DNA of 64,000 nt. It comes from Lachnospiraceae bacterium oral taxon 500. GTDB lineage: Bacteria; Bacillota; Clostridia; Lachnospirales; Vallitaleaceae. Of the stretch, positions 59,443-64,000 are shown in pieces. Under the pieces are notes generated by a model. That model was given only the letters and a program-made list of their open reading frames with translations. It did no database searches and was not told the DNA's origin. Both the position numbers and the translations under genes were made by a program. Every line of letters begins with the position of its first letter. Positions within the stretch are counted from its first letter, which is position 1. The stretch spans positions 2,494,195 to 2,558,194 of the forward strand of contig CP027241.1 of assembly GCA_002999035.1 (NCBI GenBank). Reading direction: 5' to 3'.

Positions 59443-60525
59443 ATGATTGAAAATCGAAAAAAAATGACCGCCTTAGCTGCCCGCTATCCTGATATTTCAC
59501 TGCCGGCGCTGACCTATCCGGCTCAAAATCCTTTGTTTCTGGATATTGAAACAACCGGCTTTTCGCCGCAAAACGCAATGATTTATGCGATTGGCTGTGT
59601 TTACCGGCATGAGGGGGAGTTTTATTTTCACCAGCTTCTGGCCGAACAAATGTATGAGGAAGATCAGCTCCTGATTACACTGGAAAAAATCATTCAAACC
59701 AATGCCATTGACCTATTGGTTCATTTTAACGGCAAAAACTTTGATATCCCCTTTTTAATCGGCCGCTATGGAAATGCCTGCCTGTCGACTTCACTGGGCG
59801 AGCTGCCGCAGCTGGATTTTTACTTGGAGTGGAAAAAATGCCGGCCGTATTTTGATTTGCCCAATGCCAAGCTGAAAACCATAGAACAGGCAGTCAAGCT
59901 CCATCGCCACGATGAAAAGAGCGGCGGCGAGTTGATTGCTGTTTACCAGCGCTATTTACAGGGAGAAACCGGACTTCTGCCGCTGCTGCTCCTTCACAAT
60001 GAGGATGATCTGCTGGCTACCTTTTTACTGGGTCATTTCCTGCCTTTTTTGGAAACGCCCCGGTTAAAGCATTTTCTGTTCCCTTATTTTGACGCTTTCC
60101 CCCATGTGGAAAAGGCGGATCAAGTCGAGCCGCTTACCTTTTACAATCCGGCCTGGCAGGATTATTTAAACCGCTGCTTTGACAGCCGCTGCTTTTCTCC
60201 GCTCATGACCGGCAGCTTTCTGCGCCGTTATCCGGTGCGGCAGACGATACTTTATCATTTTTTGCCTGACCCGGAAAACTATTACTATCTGCCGCAGGAA
60301 GACACAGCCGTTCACAGCAGCGTTGCTCAATTTGTTGAACCGGCTTTCCGGCGCAAAGCCACCAGGAAAACCGCCTACATTAAAAAGGCGGATGCCTTTT
60401 TAGAACTGCCGGCGGCTGCCCTGCCCTTTTTATCGGAAGAACCGCTGTTTCAAACTGGCTATTCTGATAAAAAAAGATATCTGCCTCTGTCGGCATTGAC
60501 AAAGTATTATTCAGATTACATATAA
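59443..60525 (+). CDS. YprB-like RNase H-fold exonuclease domain protein
   Basis: A 360-residue protein whose N-terminal 200 residues match the YprB RNase H-like/3'-5' exonuclease fold: PLFLDIETTGFSPQNAMIYA with the Asp-Glu pair, LVHFNGKNFDIPFLIGRYGN with the second Asp, and HNEDDLLATFLLGHFLPFL as the third motif. This is a DEDD-type set; the substrate (DNA or RNA) is unknown. The C-terminal half has no recognised domain. The ATG at 59443 follows AAAGGA; the frame opens at 59419. It ends in a long hairpin shared with the convergent GH20 gene. Confidence 0.85.
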   Translation: MIENRKKMTALAARYPDISLPALTYPAQNPLFLDIETTGFSPQNAMIYAIGCVYRHEGEFYFHQLLAEQMYEEDQLLITLEKIIQTNAIDLLVHFNGKNFDIPFLIGRYGNACLSTSLGELPQLDFYLEWKKCRPYFDLPNAKLKTIEQAVKLHRHDEKSGGELIAVYQRYLQGETGLLPLLLLHNEDDLLATFLLGHFLPFLETPRLKHFLFPYFDAFPHVEKADQVEPLTFYNPAWQDYLNRCFDSRCFSPLMTGSFLRRYPVRQTILYHFLPDPENYYYLPQEDTAVHSSVAQFVEPAFRRKATRKTAYIKKADAFLELPAAALPFLSEEPLFQTGYSDKKRYLPLSALTKYYSDYI

Positions 60526-60628
60526 GCAAAAGGGCGTTGTTTTCATTCATTGTGCAAGATATTGAAAAATTTGTCTGTAACAACACGATATCTTGATATC
60601 AATGCTTATGAAACAACAGCCCTTTTGC
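60526..60628. terminator. Long hairpin between the exonuclease and GH20 genes
   Basis: GCAAAAGGGC (60526-60535) and GCCCTTTTGC (60619-60628) pair perfectly and the stem continues with breaks (TTGTTT/AAACAA, CATTG/CAATG, AAGATAT at 60556 with ATATCTT at 60588). It is a plausible bidirectional terminator, but unusually long. Confidence 0.6.
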
Positions 60629-60662
60629 CGGTTTAATAAACCCAGCAAACGGCATCCCGCCG

Positions 60663-62516
60663 CTATTTCCCGCTGCGCAGCCGGTCACTGTAGAAAATCA
60701 TCAGCTCCTGCATCCGGTACAGTTCCGCTTCCCGGCTGATACTCCGATAAACTTGCTTATAATGATAAAACCAAATATCCAACTCTTTGGCCAGCACCCG
60801 GCCGTCCGGCATAGCCGCATCCTTAATGCGGCCGTCTTTTGCCATCACATATTGGCCGATTTGATTGATCAGCCGAATCCCGTCAACCGCCACCAAATAA
60901 GGATACAGCTGCTCTCTCTTTTCGACCGGCAATTCTTTTTGCAGCCGGTAAAGCGCCTGTTTGATGTCCGCTAATTTTCGGCATTTTTCCTCGGTATCTG
61001 CTAACTGCGATAAATTCTCCTCAATATGCTTTTGCTGAAAATCCGGATTAGACGCGGTTTGTCTTGCCAGCTCGGCATAATGGCAAAAGTCCTGCCAGGA
61101 AAAAGCAGTATTGACTCTGACCTTTTCAACCAGCGCCAGCAAACTTTCCGAACGGTCCTCATATTCGAGCTTCGAAATTTGCCGGTTCAATTCCTCATAT
61201 TCACCAGCCGCCGGATTCCAGGAAAAAGCTGCACCGTAAATCATTCCGGCAATACTGAAATCGGGATGATTGACATGCAAAAAGTCGCCCCAATCCGTAT
61301 TTAAAAATCCCACTGCTCCATATTTAGCGGCGTGTCCGGCCATCTGCTTAATATTATGATATGAATTCCAATTCACATTGATCAGTTCATTCCAACCACA
61401 GCAGCCCGGGCAGCAATACTGAGTTGCTCCTGCCTCAGCCATTTTCATGGTTTCATAATCCCTTTGCTCCGGAGCGTATCCCCAGGTCAGGCAAATCGTT
61501 TCCGGCGGCAGTTCCTTTATCAGCTCCGGGAAGCCGACAATGACATCGCCCCAAAACATCGGCCTGCGTCCGCGGGCGACAATAAATTCCGCTAATTCCT
61601 TAACATAATTGATATACAGCCGGCTTTTGCCCAACTTTTTCACCTCAGCCTTACTTCGCCCGGTGCCCAAATCAAAAGTTTCATCGGCACAGAGATTAAA
61701 CTGCCGGGATTGAAACAGCTCCATAAACTCGGCCAGCATCGACTGAATCAGTTTAAGGCTGTCGGGATTGGTTACATCAATGGTATGATGCTGCATCCGG
61801 CCAAATACCGAAAACAGCTGATCATCTGTGTTTTCCAATTCACACAAATGCCGGTATTCTCTGGTTGACAGCAGCTTATATAAATGGCCAAAACTGGACA
61901 GTGACGGCACCAGTTCAATTCCTCTGACCCGGCAGTAAGCGTCCAGTTCCAAAATATCCGCCGCCGTATAGGGCGTATCATCTCGCCACAGCTCGGTCAA
62001 ATCCCGAAACAGATAGGTATGCTCAATATATAGTTGAAACTGGTTAATCTTATAATACGCCAGCCGATCAATCCATTGCTTGAGCCACTTTACTTTCGGA
62101 ATCCGGCCGCGGGTCACATCCAAATAATGTCCGCGGTTTAACAGCTTCGGCGCATCCTCAATCCGCAGCCGGGGAAAATCCGCCCCGCACTGCGCCGTAA
62201 TCTGCAAAATTGTCTGCATCCCATGCCAAAGCCCCTCGCTGCCGCCGGTTAAAACAATATTCTCTCCCCTGCTGTCGATGGTATAGGCCTGCCCCTTTTC
62301 CTGTTCTAAAATCAACTTGATATCGCCCGCTTGACTTTTGCCTTTGGTTAAAAGCAGCGGAAAGCCTAAGTTTTTTCCTAATTTTTCCAAAAACAGCAAA
62401 ACCTGCTGATTCAACAGCCTGCCGCCGGCTTTGTCCACCTGCACATAGCTCTCGTAACCGAGTATAAAGCTGCCTGCCTGCATCTCCAATTGCTGCGGTT
62501 TCGGTATTAAATACAT
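60663..62516 (-). CDS. Glycoside hydrolase family 20 (beta-N-acetylhexosaminidase-type) enzyme
   Basis: A 617-residue enzyme with the GH20 layout: an N-terminal beta domain (PKPQQLEMQAGSFILGYES), a central TIM barrel with DVTRGRIPKVKWLKQWIDRL and the catalytic Asp278-Glu279 pair in FNLCADETFDLGTGRSK, and WGDVIVGFPELIKELP. The enzyme family removes terminal GlcNAc or GalNAc through substrate-assisted catalysis. There is no signal peptide, so it acts on imported glycans or recycled wall fragments. The Shine-Dalgarno AAAGGGG precedes the ATG. Specificity within GH20 cannot be read here. Confidence 0.88.
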   Translation of the reverse strand: MYLIPKPQQLEMQAGSFILGYESYVQVDKAGGRLLNQQVLLFLEKLGKNLGFPLLLTKGKSQAGDIKLILEQEKGQAYTIDSRGENIVLTGGSEGLWHGMQTILQITAQCGADFPRLRIEDAPKLLNRGHYLDVTRGRIPKVKWLKQWIDRLAYYKINQFQLYIEHTYLFRDLTELWRDDTPYTAADILELDAYCRVRGIELVPSLSSFGHLYKLLSTREYRHLCELENTDDQLFSVFGRMQHHTIDVTNPDSLKLIQSMLAEFMELFQSRQFNLCADETFDLGTGRSKAEVKKLGKSRLYINYVKELAEFIVARGRRPMFWGDVIVGFPELIKELPPETICLTWGYAPEQRDYETMKMAEAGATQYCCPGCCGWNELINVNWNSYHNIKQMAGHAAKYGAVGFLNTDWGDFLHVNHPDFSIAGMIYGAAFSWNPAAGEYEELNRQISKLEYEDRSESLLALVEKVRVNTAFSWQDFCHYAELARQTASNPDFQQKHIEENLSQLADTEEKCRKLADIKQALYRLQKELPVEKREQLYPYLVAVDGIRLINQIGQYVMAKDGRIKDAAMPDGRVLAKELDIWFYHYKQVYRSISREAELYRMQELMIFYSDRLRSGK

Positions 62517-62540
62517 ATTTTCCCCTTTCTGATGCCGTTG

Positions 62541-62647
62541 AGCCCCTGCTTGCCCTAAAGTTTGCTAACAGTTCAGACAAATAGGGGCTTATAGTTGCTA
62601 TGTCTTTGGAGAACAAGCTCTCCCCAGCATAGCAACCATAAGCCCCT
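62541..62647. repeat. Long palindromic intergenic repeat
   Basis: AGGGGCTTATAGTTGCTATG (62583-62602) pairs with CATAGCAACCATAAGCCCCT (62628-62647), 19 of 20 bases, around an inner GGAGA/TCTCC stem. AGCCCCT at 62541-62547 offers an alternative partner. Inverted, it matches the arrangement at 44772 and 47917, with GTTCAGACAA as the core copy. Confidence 0.65.
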
Positions 62648-62671
62648 GCTCTCTCATCGCTAAAATGAGAG

Positions 62672-63472
62672 TTACGCTTTGGCAAAAGTCGATTCGCCTT
62701 CTTTTTTATAAAAGAAAGTCTGCTCGGAACTGAAATTAAACTTCTGATAACCGATAATCTGCTCAGTACTGCCGACAAACAGTACGCCGCCCGGCTTTAA
62801 AGCCAAATTGAACTTATGATAAATTTCATCCTTAGCTTCATTGGTGAAATAAATCAGCACATTCCGGCATACAATCAAATCCATACCCTTCGGATAAGGA
62901 TCCTTCAACAGATTATGCTGCTTAAAGGTCACGCATTTTTTAATTTCATCGGAAATCTTATACGATTTACCGACCACCTCCAAATACTTTGCCTTTAAAT
63001 CGGCCGGCACCCCGACAATGCTCTTGGGCGCATACAAGCCTACCTGTGCCTGCTCTAAAATCTGCTTATCAATGTCGGTCGCCAAAATACTGATTTGCTT
63101 GAGCGGTATAAACTTACTCATCAGCATCGCCAAAGAGTAAGGCTCATCGCCGGTCGAACAAGCCGCCGACCAAATCTTGATATTCTTGCTGCCCGCTTTT
63201 TGAAACAAATACGGCAAAACCTTCTCTTCCAGTATTTTCCACTGCGGCGGATTACGATAGAACTCGGAAACGTTGATGGTCATGTAGGTAACGAATTCTT
63301 CGTAAATCTCCCCTTTTAAGCGCAATGCTTTCACATAAGGTTCATAGCCATCATAATTATGCTTACTGATCAAAGCATCCAAACGTCTTTTCATCTGCTT
63401 TTCTTTATATGCAGACAAATCAATCGTTGATATTTTATAAACTTCTTCCTTAAACTTCTCATAATCCATCAT
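62672..63472 (-). CDS. cheR: Chemotaxis protein methyltransferase CheR
   Basis: A 266-residue methyltransferase that methylates glutamates of chemoreceptors using S-adenosylmethionine. The N-terminal helical domain (YDGYEPYVKALRLKGEIYEE) is followed by the SAM-binding fold with IKIWSAACSTGDEPYSLAML and DLIVCRNVLIYFTNEAKDEI. It lies 18 bases after the S1 gene with an AGGAGA site. A CTCTCAT/ATGAGAG hairpin lies just past its 3' end. It is the methyltransferase partner expected for the receptor at 50.5 kb. Confidence 0.95.
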   Translation of the reverse strand: MMDYEKFKEEVYKISTIDLSAYKEKQMKRRLDALISKHNYDGYEPYVKALRLKGEIYEEFVTYMTINVSEFYRNPPQWKILEEKVLPYLFQKAGSKNIKIWSAACSTGDEPYSLAMLMSKFIPLKQISILATDIDKQILEQAQVGLYAPKSIVGVPADLKAKYLEVVGKSYKISDEIKKCVTFKQHNLLKDPYPKGMDLIVCRNVLIYFTNEAKDEIYHKFNLALKPGGVLFVGSTEQIIGYQKFNFSSEQTFFYKKEGESTFAKA

Positions 63473-63490
63473 CCGTTTATCTCTCCTAGA

Positions 63491-64000
63491 CTATTCCGCA
63501 GATTCTTCCGCCGATGCCGCAGTATTTTCTGCCTGCTTAGCGGCCTCTTCCTTCTCCAGTTCCTTAACGGAAAGTGAAATCTTTTTATCTGCTAAGTTCA
63601 AATCGGTTACCTTGGCAGTTACCGTCTGGCCGACACTTAACACATCGGACGGCTTCTCCACATGCTTCATCGAAATCTGGGATACATGCAGTAAGGCATC
63701 AACACCCTTTTCCAATTCGACAAATGCACCGAAATCAGTCATTCTGGCCACCCGACCGCTGACCGTATTTCCGACCGCATATTTGACTTCGGCACCGTTC
63801 CACGGATTTTCATCATCAAACTTCATCGACAAGGAAACCTTTTGCTTATCTTTATCAATTTCCAAAATACGAACCTTGACTTCTTCACCAACCTTGACAA
63901 CATCCTTCGGCGACCGGATTCTGCCCCACGACAGTTCAGAAATATGAACCAAGCCGTCAATTCCGTTGATATTGACAAATGCGCCGTATTCGGTAATATT
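63491..64000 (-). CDS. S1-domain protein, partial (3' part)
   Basis: The frame is open from the right window edge; its real start lies outside. The visible 169 residues hold the end of one S1 repeat (ITEYGAFVNINGIDGLVHIS), one full repeat (GNTVSGRVARMTDFGAFVEL with VDALLHVSQISMKHVEKPSD) and an acidic Ala/Glu tail. It is a paralogue of the S1 protein at 1641-2915 and is followed by cheR after 18 bases. The shape resembles the ribosomal S1 homologue of Bacillota, but only part is visible. Confidence 0.9.
   Translation of the reverse strand, partial: NITEYGAFVNINGIDGLVHISELSWGRIRSPKDVVKVGEEVKVRILEIDKDKQKVSLSMKFDDENPWNGAEVKYAVGNTVSGRVARMTDFGAFVELEKGVDALLHVSQISMKHVEKPSDVLSVGQTVTAKVTDLNLADKKISLSVKELEKEEAAKQAENTAASAEESAE

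Noticed and set aside
62158-62778. 206-codon minus-strand frame across the GH20 start and repeat
   Set aside because: It is a shadow of the GH20 and cheR genes in another frame and crosses a palindromic repeat.
1-64000. CRISPR array or complete mobile element
   Set aside because: No regular spaced direct repeats, no transposase or integrase-like frame, and no attachment-site pair were seen; repeats are single dispersed copies.

Overview
The window looks like chromosomal DNA of an anaerobic, low-to-mid-GC Bacillota, most likely a member of Clostridia near Lachnospiraceae. This is inferred from the classic rimP-nusA-ylxR-ylxQ-infB-rbfA-nrnA-truB-ribF operon, a fused SecDF, an NfnAB-type ferredoxin:NADP reductase, Shine-Dalgarno sequences ahead of most genes, TTG/GTG starts, LplABC-type sugar transport and a TPP riboswitch with a terminator platform. 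No phage, transposase, integrase, CRISPR array or rRNA was seen. Most genes lie on the minus strand.

Layout. 0-5 kb: a membrane-anchored protein of unknown function, a four-S1-domain protein and topB. 5-10.6 kb: a DUF1275 membrane protein, then a tetR - rifampin-phosphotransferase-like - MATE operon with a palindromic operator over its promoter. 10.6-15.6 kb: metQ, metI, metN and secDF; metQ has its own promoter and a terminator-like leader. 15.7-24.3 kb: a long co-directional run (yebC, ligA, metA, lspA-like, tgt, yajC, asd, SLH/glucosaminidase). 24.4-34.7 kb: tRNA-Leu and a carbohydrate locus (ceramidase-like hydrolase, GH39, binding protein, two permeases, DUF5107), divergent from a LacI regulator. 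34.8-43.6 kb: a 1-Cys peroxiredoxin and the translation/transcription operon, which starts with a leader terminator. 43.7-46.8 kb: an aldose-epimerase-like protein and argS. 47-50.4 kb: thiXYZ under a TPP riboswitch. 50.5-60.5 kb: a chemoreceptor, nadE-dgkA, nfnA-nfnB, cls and a YprB-like exonuclease. 60.6-64 kb: a GH20 enzyme, cheR and the 3' part of a second S1 protein that runs off the window.

Themes. Several short intergenic sequences recur: seven copies of a GTTC(A/C)GGCAAGC element, often in hairpins, and three copies of an ACTCAACTTT hairpin element, one of which bounds a 217-bp highly structured intergenic segment. Other points worth a second look: NadE has Gly where the glutaminase nucleophile Cys is expected; the PEP-synthase-like gene has rifampin-phosphotransferase architecture; tandem terminators lie between the TPP riboswitch and thiX; a short ORF with a strong Shine-Dalgarno overlaps the argS start; and the LacI-linked carbohydrate operon combines GH39, ceramidase-like and DUF5107 proteins. 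All assignments come from reading the sequence and remembered family motifs; no database search was run.
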